In this document: positions 9,649-18,193 of the stretch, piece after piece
Layout: every line of letters begins with the position of its first letter
Numbering within the stretch: position 1 is the stretch's first letter
IMG/VR virus record: IMGVR_UViG_3300021964_000039
Coordinates: 1-64,000 of that record
Length of the DNA: 64,000 bases
From: a virus
Reading direction: 5' to 3' (one strand)
Made by a program: the position numbers and the translations under genes
The notes under the pieces: model-generated
Told to the model about the DNA's origin: nothing
Database searches by the model: none
The model's input: only the letters and a program-made list of their open reading frames with translations

Positions 9649-10491
9649 ATGGCTAATTATGCAAGTTACAAAAAAGTAAATCCAGATCAAATCCCTGCTA
9701 ATGAACTACAGGCTGATAATTTTCAACCCGGTGCTGGAAATAATCTTGGTGTTTTGGTTGTAGGCCAGGCTAGAGGATTGTGTTGTCAGCAATGTGCTAA
9801 TGGCGGCGGATGTGTGTGCCAAGCATGTGGTGTGTCGTGTTCATGGACAGTTCCAGCTGGTACTAGCAGAGCAACATTTGAAGTTTGGAGCGGTGGCGGA
9901 TCTGGTGGCGGTGGTTGCCAGTGCTGTTGTTGTAAACACAGCCTAGGTGGTGCAGGCGGCACCTATGCTATAAAGAGTATTCCAGTCAGCCCTGGTGATA
10001 CATATACAATATGTGCTGGCGGAACATATAGATGTTCTGCAGTCAGACAATGTGTTGGCGGAATGGGTTGCGCAAGTTATGTAACTGGGCCTGGTTTGAG
10101 CAACTTCTGTGCCCAAGGAGGTTGTAGCGGTTGGGTTTGTGAAGGCGATGCATGGGGACCAAGAACTGGTAGAGCATGTGCTAATTGCGGTTGTTGCGGT
10201 TGTGGATTCCATGGTGCTGATTTTGGAATTATGGGAACTGTAGGTATGAGAACAGGCGGCGGCGGTTATAACTGTCGTAGAAAATCTGCACAAGGTGGCA
10301 ACCCTCCTGTTATTGGACAATGGGGCAACGTATCCGCATCAGAAGCATGGTGTTCTTGTGCATGTTATATTAAATGGCCTGCGGGAGGCGGAATGAGTGC
10401 AGTAGGAACATATGGTTGTTACACTTATGCAAACTGCTGTAACGCTGGTGGCCAAGGTGGCTCAGGAATAGTTAAAGTAACGTTTGCATAA
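9649..10491 (+). CDS. Cys/Gly-rich adhesin-like protein, copy 3 (280 aa)
   Basis: Third tandem paralogue with about 31 Cys, including a run CQCCCCKH near residue 90 where copies 1 and 2 have CCNCCWH and CCGTC. The glycine-rich core (CSWTVPAGTSRATFEVWSGG), the GCASYVTGPGLSNFCAQGG block and the EAWCSCACYI block are retained. An AAGGAAAAAA leader lies before the ATG. A late promoter octamer overlaps its 3' end. The N-terminal 30 residues (MANYASYKK then PDQIPANELQADNF) resemble a short anchoring segment shared by all three copies. Function as a fibre-tip or adhesin isoform is inferred from domain and context. Confidence 0.62.
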   Translation: MANYASYKKVNPDQIPANELQADNFQPGAGNNLGVLVVGQARGLCCQQCANGGGCVCQACGVSCSWTVPAGTSRATFEVWSGGGSGGGGCQCCCCKHSLGGAGGTYAIKSIPVSPGDTYTICAGGTYRCSAVRQCVGGMGCASYVTGPGLSNFCAQGGCSGWVCEGDAWGPRTGRACANCGCCGCGFHGADFGIMGTVGMRTGGGGYNCRRKSAQGGNPPVIGQWGNVSASEAWCSCACYIKWPAGGGMSAVGTYGCYTYANCCNAGGQGGSGIVKVTFA

Positions 10492-10494
10492 ATA
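10487..10494 (+). promoter_or_regulatory. Late promoter octamer CATAAATA before the tail-assembly-chaperone-like gene
   Basis: Overlaps the 3' end of the third Cys-rich gene; expected +1 near 10500, directly followed by AAGGAG. Confidence 0.65.
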
Positions 10495-10514
10495 TATACA
10501 AGGAGTATTAAGAC

Positions 10515-11246
10515 ATGGCAGACATAAGTGTTGAATTTACGTATAACGTGCCAGACAAATGGTTAGAAGATACGTTCGATGAAGGAAAAACGGATACGTA
10601 CACTTACGAGGGTCCGCAATTTCTCACATTTCAAATTGATAATGACACAGGCAGAGAAGTAGGATGGTGTTTAATACACCCTGAAGAATTAGAAAGACCT
10701 ACACCGCTCAATGTTACTAGAGTAACAGTTGACTGCGAGGAAGAACCGTTTCTATGTGAAATCGCAAATGATATAGGTAGAGATGATGCTGCAGAAATGA
10801 GATTTAATCGAACTTGGAGCATTGATGTTGCAGCTCCAGAAGGTTACGAACCTATTGAAATACCCGATGAATATGAACCACGGGACTTCTATGATGAATT
10901 CAACATTACATATGATTTCGATACCGATGAATTCAATATTCCAGTGCGTACTTGGATAACACTCAAAGGCATCAATCCTGACGATGTAACCTGGGAGCAT
11001 TTTAGGGCATATAGAAATAACTTACTAAAGGAAGCAGACGGCAGAGTAGATTCAACAATGCCGCAAGAGTTTATAGATCAATGGGTTGACTACAAAACTA
11101 AACTTCGAGATGCTCCGGAAACATTACAAGCAGCAGGTGTAACACCATTCCAAGCATCACTAATGTTGCCACCGGAACCGGAAGTAATGGAACAAACAAG
11201 TGTAGATCCATTTGAAGATCTATTAGGTGATCAAACTCCTACATAA
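10515..11246 (+). CDS. Tail assembly chaperone-like protein (243 aa)
   Basis: An acidic protein whose residues about 161-203 (FRAYRNNLLKEADGRVD, then WVDYKTKLRDAPE) match the phage tail assembly chaperone pattern R-x2-R-N-x-LL-x-x-[ST/AD]...W...YR-x-x-LRD-[IA]P. In other phages such proteins accompany tail-fibre genes and help fibre assembly. The N-terminal 150 residues are Asp/Glu/Tyr-rich and unrecognised. It is preceded by a late octamer at 10487 and a strong SD (AAGGAG). Its place as last gene of the adhesin block fits a fibre-assembly role. This is motif-level recognition only. Confidence 0.55.
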   Translation: MADISVEFTYNVPDKWLEDTFDEGKTDTYTYEGPQFLTFQIDNDTGREVGWCLIHPEELERPTPLNVTRVTVDCEEEPFLCEIANDIGRDDAAEMRFNRTWSIDVAAPEGYEPIEIPDEYEPRDFYDEFNITYDFDTDEFNIPVRTWITLKGINPDDVTWEHFRAYRNNLLKEADGRVDSTMPQEFIDQWVDYKTKLRDAPETLQAAGVTPFQASLMLPPEPEVMEQTSVDPFEDLLGDQTPT

Positions 11247-11278
11247 ATCCACATTGTTAAAGAGCAGTGATTTTGTTC

Positions 11279-11286
11279 AATAAATA
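11279..11286 (+). promoter_or_regulatory. Late promoter octamer AATAAATA before the biosynthetic island
   Basis: Expected +1 near 11292, at the first arm of the inverted repeat; leader about 48 bases to the TTG start. Confidence 0.6.
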
Positions 11287-11291
11287 TCTTG

Positions 11292-11324
11292 CAATATTAA
11301 GTAAACTAGTGTAAACTAATATTG
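11292..11324. repeat. Inverted repeat with internal direct repeats upstream of the biosynthetic island
   Basis: Perfect 8-base arms (CAATATTA at 11292-11299 and TAATATTG at 11317-11324) flank two direct copies of GTAAACTA (11301 and 11311). The element lies between the late octamer at 11279 and the start codon at 11340. It could be an operator or an mRNA hairpin near the ribosome-binding site. No protein is known to bind it. Confidence 0.35.
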
Positions 11325-11339
11325 TAATAGGAGATTAAA

Positions 11340-12389
11340 TTGAACAGATCCACTGCTTTTTTTATGAACGGCGGAGCAGGCCGTGTAATAAGTTCTATAC
11401 CTGCTTTCGAAAAATATGCTGAAGAAAATCCAGACGACAATTTCATTATTGTTTGTGAAGGAGGTATGGATTTTTTTAGAGGACATCCAACCTTGCACGG
11501 AAGATGTTATGACCATTGGCACAAAGGACTTTTTGAAGAACATATAAAGGATAGGAATTGTGTAAGTCCCGAACCTTACAGAGTTTGGGAATATTATAAT
11601 CAACAGTGTAGTTTAGCTCAAGCGTTTGATATTGCTATTTCAAACAAAGGAGTACGTGAGTTAAATATTCCAAAAATTTATCACAACAAACACGAAATAG
11701 TACAAGCATTTAATATACTAAAGGAAATTAAATCACAAACAGGATTGGATAAAGTTCTTGTAATTCAACCATTTGGAAGAACAACTGAAAATCATTCTGA
11801 TTTTATTATTGATGGTTCTAGCAGAAGTTTCACTTTAAATGACACAATAGAAATGATAGATGAATTTAAGAAAGACTATTCTGTGGTGCTTATGAGCGAA
11901 TTTCCAGTAACACTAGATGAAAAAAATACACATCCGGTTGCTATGCCAACTATTCCTGATTTAAGGATATGGAGTGCATTAATAGAAATTTCTGATCATT
12001 TCTTAGGATGCGATAGTGTTGGACAACATATTGCAAAAGCAGTAGGCACTACAGCAACAGTGGTTATTGGAAGCACATTTCCTGTTAATACTTCATATCC
12101 GGGACACAAAGACTTTGACATTTTTGATGTAGGAGAAGGAAAAAGAAAGTATAGCCCAATAAGACTTACTATGGAAGAAGAACAAGACAGATATAATGAT
12201 GAAGTAATGGAATTAACACAAAAAACAAAAAAAGAAATAATTGAAACAGTCAAAAAAAGATTAGGAAAAAGTACAAAATTTACCCAAAAAATGACTCAAA
12301 CGACTGCTCAGCAAAATGATGTTTGTCCTACACACGGAGTAGTACATAATCAGCAACCTGCACAAATATTAGGTAGAACAGGACAATAG
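11340..12389 (+). CDS. Glycosyltransferase family 9-like protein (349 aa)
   Basis: Starts at TTG with AGGAG seven bases upstream; the next ATG (codon 9) would remove the first strand. The N-terminus MNRSTAFFMNGGAGRVISSIPAFEKYA resembles the glycine-rich first loop of GT-B glycosyltransferases. The C-terminal half has DHFLGCDSVGQHIAKAVG and TATVVIGSTFP, as in ADP-heptose/LPS heptosyltransferase (GT9) proteins. The enzyme would transfer an activated sugar in the cytoplasm. The last 60 residues are Lys/Gln-rich and probably disordered. It opens the carbamoyltransferase operon, and heptose-activation genes occur elsewhere in the window, so ADP-heptose is a plausible donor (inference). Confidence 0.6.
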   Translation: MNRSTAFFMNGGAGRVISSIPAFEKYAEENPDDNFIIVCEGGMDFFRGHPTLHGRCYDHWHKGLFEEHIKDRNCVSPEPYRVWEYYNQQCSLAQAFDIAISNKGVRELNIPKIYHNKHEIVQAFNILKEIKSQTGLDKVLVIQPFGRTTENHSDFIIDGSSRSFTLNDTIEMIDEFKKDYSVVLMSEFPVTLDEKNTHPVAMPTIPDLRIWSALIEISDHFLGCDSVGQHIAKAVGTTATVVIGSTFPVNTSYPGHKDFDIFDVGEGKRKYSPIRLTMEEEQDRYNDEVMELTQKTKKEIIETVKKRLGKSTKFTQKMTQTTAQQNDVCPTHGVVHNQQPAQILGRTGQ

Positions 12390-12399
12390 GAGAACTTTT

Positions 12400-14193
12400 A
12401 TGCCACAATGGATAGCCGGAATAACTAGAGGACATAACGCTGGAGTTTGTTTGCTTAGAGACGGCGAAATAGTATTTTCTATTGAAGAAGAAAGACTATC
12501 CAGACAAAAATACGACGGCGGCCCCTTAGCGGCAATGCTAAAGATATTAGATTATACTGATAAACTTGACTACTTAGTTGTTGCCCATACACAACCTTTG
12601 TCACAAGCTCCGGCTATAGATTTTACAGGAGACAATGTCTATACAGGATTTGCTAGAAAACTTGGATTAATTGACCGCAAACAAGATTTAATTAATCATC
12701 CTCAAGTAATAGATTATTCCTTTGTCCATCATAAATTACATGCTAGTTGTGCCTTTTATAGATCTGGCTTTGAAAGTGCTACAGCAGTCATTGTTGACGG
12801 AGCAGGTTCATTTATTCCTATGAACTTTGGCTCTGATTCGGAAATGACTTGGGAGCTAGAAAGCTATTTTACATGCGAATATCCTGCAAAATTTAAGACT
12901 ATTTACAAGCATTTAGGAGGTAGAGGTCCTTGGTTAGGAGCCAAGATGCAAGTGTCTAGTTCTCGAGAAGGAGAGCAAGGTGAACATGAAATGATTATTG
13001 ACGATACCGGCGGTATAGTTAAAGGATACGAAGCTGTTACACAATACTGCGGTTGGGCACCTATCGAAGCAGGCAAGACTATGGGACTAGCACCTTACGG
13101 CAAACCAAATGATCTAATTCCTCCTATTTACACAGATGGCGGAGGTAGTGGTGAATGGAGAACTACTAATCGAAATTTAATTATACCTACATTTCCTAAC
13201 GGAGCTGCTGTAGCCGAAACAAGATTTACAGAATTAAATACTCCAGACGAGCCTATTGAAGATTTAACAAAATTACAAAATAGACGAGATTTAGCATATG
13301 CTGTACAAGCTGAAAGTCAACAAGAAGTATTAGATTTAATTATACAGGCTGTTGAGAAGACAGGAAACAAAAATGTTGTTTTAAGTGGAGGATATGGTTT
13401 AAATTGTGTAGCAAACTATTGGTATCTTGATAAGTTAAAGGAATATGATATCAACTTATATGTTGAACCTATATCAAGTGATGCAGGTACTGCTATTGGT
13501 GCAGCATTATTACATTATCATTTAATAGAAGAAGATAATTGTGTACGAGAGTACGGAGATAGTTTATATCTCGGACCAACATATACATATACCGAGTCAG
13601 AAGTAGACGAACTTATAGAAAAATATGATGGCGTATCTAAGTCAACAAATAAACAAGAGATTGCTAATTTAATAGCTGAAAAGAATATTGTTACAATTTT
13701 TCAAGGAGGGGCTGAAAGCGGACCTAGAGCATTAGGTAATAGAAGTATACTTTTTGATCCAACTTATGAAGACGGTAAAGACTTTGTAAATCAAGTAAAG
13801 CGCAGAGAATATTTCCGACCTTTTGCAGGTAGTATTTTACATGAACATGCACATGAATGGTTTGATATGAAAGGGTTGGAAGAGAGTCCTCATATGATGT
13901 ATGCTATGAACTGTCAGCCCGGCGTAGAAGAAAAGATTCCTTCAATTATTCATGTAGACGGAACTTGTAGAATACAAACAGTTAAACGTGAACAAAATCC
14001 ACATTACTATGACTTAATAAATGAATTTTATAAACTTAAAGATGTTCCTATAGTGTTTAATACAAGTTTTAATTTAGGTGGTGAACCGTTAGTAGAAACT
14101 TTAGATGATGCAGTCCGTACCCTAGTACATAGTGATATAGAATATCTATATCTTCCTGAATTAGAAAAACTTATCAAAATAGAAAACGAATGA
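12400..14193 (+). CDS. NodU/CmcH-type O-carbamoyltransferase (597 aa)
   Basis: Family enzymes use carbamoyl phosphate and ATP to place a carbamoyl group on a hydroxyl of a sugar or antibiotic. Visible motifs in order are GHNAG (11-15), SIEEERLSR (27-35), HHKLHA (110-115, metal-site histidines), GKTMGLAPYGKP (225-236), LSGGYGLN (328-335), SDAGTAIGA (360-368), GPRALGNRSI (441-450), FRPFAGSIL (472-480) and NTSFN (554-558). The length is normal for the family, so both the N-terminal Kae1-like and the C-terminal Sua5-like-associated parts look complete. The ATG of the next gene overlaps its stop (ATGA). The acceptor is unknown; a sugar made by neighbouring enzymes is inferred. Confidence 0.92.
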   Translation: MPQWIAGITRGHNAGVCLLRDGEIVFSIEEERLSRQKYDGGPLAAMLKILDYTDKLDYLVVAHTQPLSQAPAIDFTGDNVYTGFARKLGLIDRKQDLINHPQVIDYSFVHHKLHASCAFYRSGFESATAVIVDGAGSFIPMNFGSDSEMTWELESYFTCEYPAKFKTIYKHLGGRGPWLGAKMQVSSSREGEQGEHEMIIDDTGGIVKGYEAVTQYCGWAPIEAGKTMGLAPYGKPNDLIPPIYTDGGGSGEWRTTNRNLIIPTFPNGAAVAETRFTELNTPDEPIEDLTKLQNRRDLAYAVQAESQQEVLDLIIQAVEKTGNKNVVLSGGYGLNCVANYWYLDKLKEYDINLYVEPISSDAGTAIGAALLHYHLIEEDNCVREYGDSLYLGPTYTYTESEVDELIEKYDGVSKSTNKQEIANLIAEKNIVTIFQGGAESGPRALGNRSILFDPTYEDGKDFVNQVKRREYFRPFAGSILHEHAHEWFDMKGLEESPHMMYAMNCQPGVEEKIPSIIHVDGTCRIQTVKREQNPHYYDLINEFYKLKDVPIVFNTSFNLGGEPLVETLDDAVRTLVHSDIEYLYLPELEKLIKIENE

Positions 14194-14939
14194 TCAAACA
14201 ACAAATACTAAGCCATATTGAAAATAATTTTTCCGATACGTATTCTATCCACGAAGAATATAGAAGCCATCCTTATTACTGTTTAATAGAGAAAAAAAAT
14301 TTTTTGCCGGCAAATATTGTAAAGATGCTCAGTGACGAATTGGATAATATTCCATTAGACAAGTGTAAGAAGTTTACTAGAAAAAGTAGTTGTATGTATG
14401 AACATAATAACCTTGATGAAACACCGATTGCAGATGCTGTAGTAAACACACTACATGGAAGTACATTTTTAAATTGGCTTCAAAAAGCCACCGGTACTGT
14501 AGATTTAATACCAGATCCTCATTTAATAGGAGCCGGTTATGCAAAAAGTTTTACAGGAGATAGTTTACAAGTACATACAGATTTTAATTGGAACGACCAA
14601 CTTAGGTTACACAGAATGTTAAGTGTTATAATTTATCTTAACGATGATTGGAATGACGACTGGGGAGGAAATTTAGAATTTTACGACACAGAAAGAAAAA
14701 CAAAAATAAATGAAGTGAAACCTGATAATGGTAATCTATTGATTTGGAGATATCATAATTTAGCCTATCACGGGTATCCTTCTCCAATGAAATGTCCCAA
14801 AAACAAATCAAGAAAAAATTTAAGATTATTTTACTATGTAAGTAATGCAAGTTACGATGATAGACATCCTCCGCATAGGAGTTTATATTGGTTTGATGAT
14901 AAAGAGAAAGTACCATACGACGTGCCATGGAAAAAATAA
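14190..14939 (+). CDS. 2-oxoglutarate/Fe(II)-dependent oxygenase (249 aa)
   Basis: A double-stranded beta-helix oxygenase of the prolyl-hydroxylase type. The iron triad is visible as HTD (129-131) and His194 (in LAYHG), and RKNLRLFYY (208-216) supplies the 2-oxoglutarate-binding Arg. The pattern SVIIYLND-x-W-x-x-DWGGNLEFYD is typical of the superfamily. It would hydroxylate a protein, sugar or small molecule using O2 and 2-oxoglutarate. It is translationally coupled (ATGA) to the carbamoyltransferase, which suggests that hydroxylation and carbamoylation act on the same product. The substrate is not predictable. Confidence 0.85.
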   Translation: MIKQQILSHIENNFSDTYSIHEEYRSHPYYCLIEKKNFLPANIVKMLSDELDNIPLDKCKKFTRKSSCMYEHNNLDETPIADAVVNTLHGSTFLNWLQKATGTVDLIPDPHLIGAGYAKSFTGDSLQVHTDFNWNDQLRLHRMLSVIIYLNDDWNDDWGGNLEFYDTERKTKINEVKPDNGNLLIWRYHNLAYHGYPSPMKCPKNKSRKNLRLFYYVSNASYDDRHPPHRSLYWFDDKEKVPYDVPWKK

Positions 14940-15445
14940 GTTTAGATTTACCAAATTTTAAATACAAAACACTACGTTATACCAACATGCATAATGTTGG
15001 ATATGAATCAAGAAGTAACAAATATGAAAAGCAAAACGAATTATATAGACGGGTAGGATACAACACAAAAAATTCTGCCTACAAACAAACTTTCGAAGTA
15101 GACCAAGATATAAACAATTTTGCATCTACATTATTTGAAAGATTTACAATAAGTGTAATGTGCCAAGCACCTGGACAAACATTGCCTGAACACTTAGATA
15201 CCTTTTACTCAATTAGTAAGAAGTTTAATGTAGATCCAAAAAAATGTTGTAGAGTGAATATTTTTTTAGAAGATTGGAAATCCGGTCATTATTTTGAAAT
15301 AAATGAAAATCCAGTCTTGCAATGGAAAGCAGGAGATGCTATAATTATAGAGTTAGATGAGCCTCATTTAAGTGGTAATATGGGGTTAACTAATAAGTAT
15401 ACCATGCAAGTTACAGGAGTTAAGGATGAATTTAAGAGGTGCTAA
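14927..15445 (+). CDS. Probable 2OG-Fe(II)-like oxygenase, small (172 aa)
   Basis: A second, shorter beta-helix oxygenase-like protein. HLD (89-91, in LPEHLDTFYS) and His147 (in DEPHLSGN) are spaced like an Fe(II) HxD...H triad, with VNIFLEDWKSGHYFE and AGDAIIIELDEPH between them. A following Lys/Arg (YTMQVTGVK) could bind 2-oxoglutarate, but the canonical RxS is not clear. The gene overlaps the preceding oxygenase by 13 bases and the following PLP-enzyme gene by 20, so it is firmly in the operon. An alternative reading is a catalytically simple cupin. Substrate unknown. Confidence 0.6.
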   Translation: MEKISLDLPNFKYKTLRYTNMHNVGYESRSNKYEKQNELYRRVGYNTKNSAYKQTFEVDQDINNFASTLFERFTISVMCQAPGQTLPEHLDTFYSISKKFNVDPKKCCRVNIFLEDWKSGHYFEINENPVLQWKAGDAIIIELDEPHLSGNMGLTNKYTMQVTGVKDEFKRC

Positions 15446-16292
15446 ACCTATAAATGATAACAGCATAAGAGAATTTATTTCATCCATAGATAATAATAGT
15501 TTGTACGACGATTCTTTACCTGAGAAATTTATTCATAATTTTTTTGATTGGATAGTATCTAGCAAAAATAATAGTATCAAAGGTTTAGAAAATTTTACAA
15601 ATAGAAAACTTTGTGCTGGAACTGCTCAAGCATTTGATCACTTTTATTTGAAACACAAAAATAAACGATTTAGATTTTTTAAAGGCGAATTTATGTATCA
15701 TTCAGCATGTTTGAAAAATTATGGGAAATTCGAATTCCTTGAAAATGCTAGGTTAGATTATAATGACGCAGTAATAATTAGTATACCATTTAGTGATACA
15801 GGTAGCCAAAAAAACATCGACGAATTGCTGTTTAATTGCTATGGATTGGATATTCCAGTATTGCTAGATTTTGCATATTACCCTTGTACAAAAAATATAG
15901 AAATTAATCTAGATAAATTTTCAGCAGTAGAAACAGTTTGCTTTAGTATAAGCAAAGCCTTTTACGGAGCAGAATTTTTACGTGTAGGAATGAGATTACA
16001 AAAAGAAAATACTGACGACGGTATAGATGTCTTTAACAGTGTAGAGATGGTTAACCGTTGTTCTGTAAACATTGCCAATGAACTAATTAGAAATTACAGT
16101 GTAGATTATAACTGGCAAAAGTACAAAGAGGTATACAAAACAGTTATTAATGAAAATAATTTGTTAGAAACAGATTGTATTATGTTTGGATTAGGCGGTA
16201 AAGAATATGCTGATTATAATAGAGGCGGTGATGTTAATAGAGTATGTGTGTCTGAATTAATAGGAGAAAAGATTAATGGCATTAGTAAGTAG
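15426..16292 (+). CDS. Compact PLP-dependent aminotransferase-fold protein (288 aa)
   Basis: Recognised from class I/II aminotransferase landmarks: GTAQA (65-69, phosphate-loop position), LDFAYY (147-152, the Asp that contacts the pyridine nitrogen), and SISKAFYGAEFLRVGMR (174-190), which contains the Schiff-base Lys177 and the downstream Arg. It is about 100 residues shorter than typical members, mostly at the C-terminal small domain and N-terminal arm, so it may have unusual substrate access. It could make an amino-sugar or amino-acid precursor. It overlaps the amidinotransferase start by 17 bases; amination followed by amidino transfer is a logical pairing (inference). Confidence 0.62.
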   Translation: MNLRGAKPINDNSIREFISSIDNNSLYDDSLPEKFIHNFFDWIVSSKNNSIKGLENFTNRKLCAGTAQAFDHFYLKHKNKRFRFFKGEFMYHSACLKNYGKFEFLENARLDYNDAVIISIPFSDTGSQKNIDELLFNCYGLDIPVLLDFAYYPCTKNIEINLDKFSAVETVCFSISKAFYGAEFLRVGMRLQKENTDDGIDVFNSVEMVNRCSVNIANELIRNYSVDYNWQKYKEVYKTVINENNLLETDCIMFGLGGKEYADYNRGGDVNRVCVSELIGEKINGISK

Positions 16293-17337
16293 TCATAATG
16301 ACTGGGATCCTTTAGAGGAAATTTTTGTAGGAGTAGCGGATCACGCAAGAATTCCTACTATCGACGCAAGTACACATAGTTTTGGATTTGCAGACTTTTC
16401 TTATGATGATATTAAGGATTTAGAAGGACCAAGTCCGCAATGGGTTATAGATGAAGCAAATGAAGATTTAGATAACCTAGCAAATGAACTCCGTAAACTA
16501 GGTGTAATTGTAAGACGTCCAGAAGCAATCGATCATTCAAAATCATTTAAATCCCCAGATTGGGAAACTACAGGTTGGTATACATATTGTCCAAGAGATT
16601 TATTATTACCTTTAGATAATTTAATCATTGATTGTCCGGGAGCAATGAGAGCAAGACAGTACGAAACACTTGCATATCGTGATTTCTTATACGATGTAGT
16701 AGATAACGGTGGAGAATGGTTAAGTGCACCAAGACCTAGACTATTAGATAGTAGTTATCAACTAGATGATTTAAGTATTCCTACATTAACTAATGAAGAA
16801 ATAGTTTTTGATGCTCCTAATGTAGTTAGACTAGGTAAAGATTTAATTTATCAAGTTTCTAATTCAGGCAACTTGTGGGGATACAAATGGTTACGTAACT
16901 TGCTCGAACCACGTGGATACCGTATCCACCTAGCAGAAAAATTTTATAGTTATTCACATTTTGATTCAACTGTAATTCCTCTACGTCCAGGACTGGTATT
17001 GTTTAATGGCGATCGATGTACTCCTGATTGGTATCCACCTATATTTAAAGATTGGGATAAGATCTTCGTGCCCGGAGATCAAGTGATTGATATAGGCACA
17101 AACTTAGAAAACGGTGTTAGTCCTTGTTCAAAATATATAGGTTTAAACATGCTTAGTGTTAATGAAGAACTTGTAATTATAGATGAAAATCAACAATATG
17201 TCAGAAAAGAATTAGAAAAACATGGAATTGAAACTATTGGATTGCCCATGCGTCAAGCAAGAACATTAAGCGGCGGATTTCATTGTGTTACATTAGATAC
17301 AAAAAGAAAAGGACCCTGCGAGAATTATTTTGACTGA
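16276..17337 (+). CDS. Glycine/inosamine amidinotransferase-family enzyme (353 aa)
   Basis: This family moves an amidino group from arginine to an amine, as in glycine amidinotransferase or StrB-type inosamine-phosphate amidinotransferase. Near-complete catalytic architecture is visible: EEIFVG start, CPRD (105-108), FDAPNVVRLGKD (178-189, catalytic Asp179), SYSHFDST (225-232, His228) and GGFHCVTLDT (333-342, nucleophile Cys337). The length matches the family. It lies between the PLP enzyme and a radical SAM gene in one overlapping operon. A guanidino group on a sugar, cyclitol or small molecule is the likely outcome. The true acceptor cannot be read from sequence. Confidence 0.9.
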   Translation: MALVSSHNDWDPLEEIFVGVADHARIPTIDASTHSFGFADFSYDDIKDLEGPSPQWVIDEANEDLDNLANELRKLGVIVRRPEAIDHSKSFKSPDWETTGWYTYCPRDLLLPLDNLIIDCPGAMRARQYETLAYRDFLYDVVDNGGEWLSAPRPRLLDSSYQLDDLSIPTLTNEEIVFDAPNVVRLGKDLIYQVSNSGNLWGYKWLRNLLEPRGYRIHLAEKFYSYSHFDSTVIPLRPGLVLFNGDRCTPDWYPPIFKDWDKIFVPGDQVIDIGTNLENGVSPCSKYIGLNMLSVNEELVIIDENQQYVRKELEKHGIETIGLPMRQARTLSGGFHCVTLDTKRKGPCENYFD

Positions 17338-18193
17338 TAGAGGCTATCATATACCTTATCTTGAATGGATGATCACAACTAGTTGTGATCTAGCCTGTCC
17401 AGGATGTGATAGATTTATAGAATACGATCATAATTGGACTGAAAAATTACAAGACGTCAAACAGCGTATGGTTAAATGGTCAAAAAAGCTAGATCCAGAT
17501 AATCTGACATTAATAGGCGGTGAGCCGTTAATACATCCTGATTTATATGATATTATTAAACATGCTGCAAAATGCTTTGACCACAGCACTATAGAAATAT
17601 ATACTAACGGACTTTTACTACACAAAAAACCAAAATTATATAATACATTACGTAAGATTGGCAAAGCAAAGTTAAGTGTTACCTTACACAATAGGGATCC
17701 ACAAATAAGAAAATGGATTAATTATAACTTAGATAAACAATTTTTTCAAAAAGATAAATGGCGCAAAGTTGGAAAAAACTATTGGACTAGCGGAAATATT
17801 GAAATAGAAATAACCGACCCCACCAAAGGCGGTTGGTATGAATACCGCAAGAAAGTTAATGGACAACTGAAGCCATGGAATGATAATAATATAGAAAGTA
17901 GCTATAGTAACTGTACAGCTAACATTTATCCTATCATTTATAATAATAAGTTGTACAAGTGCCCTCCTATAAGTATGTTACTAACACAAGCAAAAAAATA
18001 TGGTTTGTTAAATGATAAAGATTGGGCACCTTATGTAAATTACACTCCATACAGTGTTGATGATAATTTAGAAGAATTTATTCAAAATATAAATTGTCCT
18101 CATGATATTTGCAATATGTGTCCTGCAAACCCTGTTCTTATAGAACAACCTGAGGCTGAAGTAAAGCATAATATGGAGAAATTAGTCATATGA
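17330..18193 (+). CDS. Radical SAM enzyme (287 aa)
   Basis: The 4Fe-4S/SAM motif CDLACPGC is at 19-26 (C19, C23, C26). GGEP at 63-66 is the SAM-binding motif, and EIYTNGLLL is a following core strand. Extra C-terminal cysteines (CPPIS near 210 and CPHDICNMCPANP near 260-272) suggest an auxiliary Fe-S cluster or a SPASM/twitch-like end. The start is TTG overlapping the amidinotransferase stop by 8 bases; the next gene overlaps by ATGA. Such proteins perform radical chemistry on peptides, sugars or nucleosides. The reaction is unknown but belongs to the same operon product. Confidence 0.85.
   Translation: MTDRGYHIPYLEWMITTSCDLACPGCDRFIEYDHNWTEKLQDVKQRMVKWSKKLDPDNLTLIGGEPLIHPDLYDIIKHAAKCFDHSTIEIYTNGLLLHKKPKLYNTLRKIGKAKLSVTLHNRDPQIRKWINYNLDKQFFQKDKWRKVGKNYWTSGNIEIEITDPTKGGWYEYRKKVNGQLKPWNDNNIESSYSNCTANIYPIIYNNKLYKCPPISMLLTQAKKYGLLNDKDWAPYVNYTPYSVDDNLEEFIQNINCPHDICNMCPANPVLIEQPEAEVKHNMEKLVI

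Noticed and set aside
7938-10491. Diversity-generating retroelement target in the Cys-rich paralogues
   Set aside because: No reverse transcriptase, template repeat or accessory gene in the window, and variation is spread over loops, not a C-terminal cassette. It could be revisited with the full genome.
11289-11317. Sigma70 promoter TTGCAA-N17-TAAACT before the island
   Set aside because: Only four of six matches in each box and it overlaps the inverted repeat; too weak to call in AT-rich sequence.
11340-18193. A saxitoxin- or streptomycin-like pathway
   Set aside because: Amidinotransferase and carbamoyltransferase are shared, but there is no polyketide-type starter enzyme, Rieske oxygenase or inositol dehydrogenase; the families alone do not define that product.
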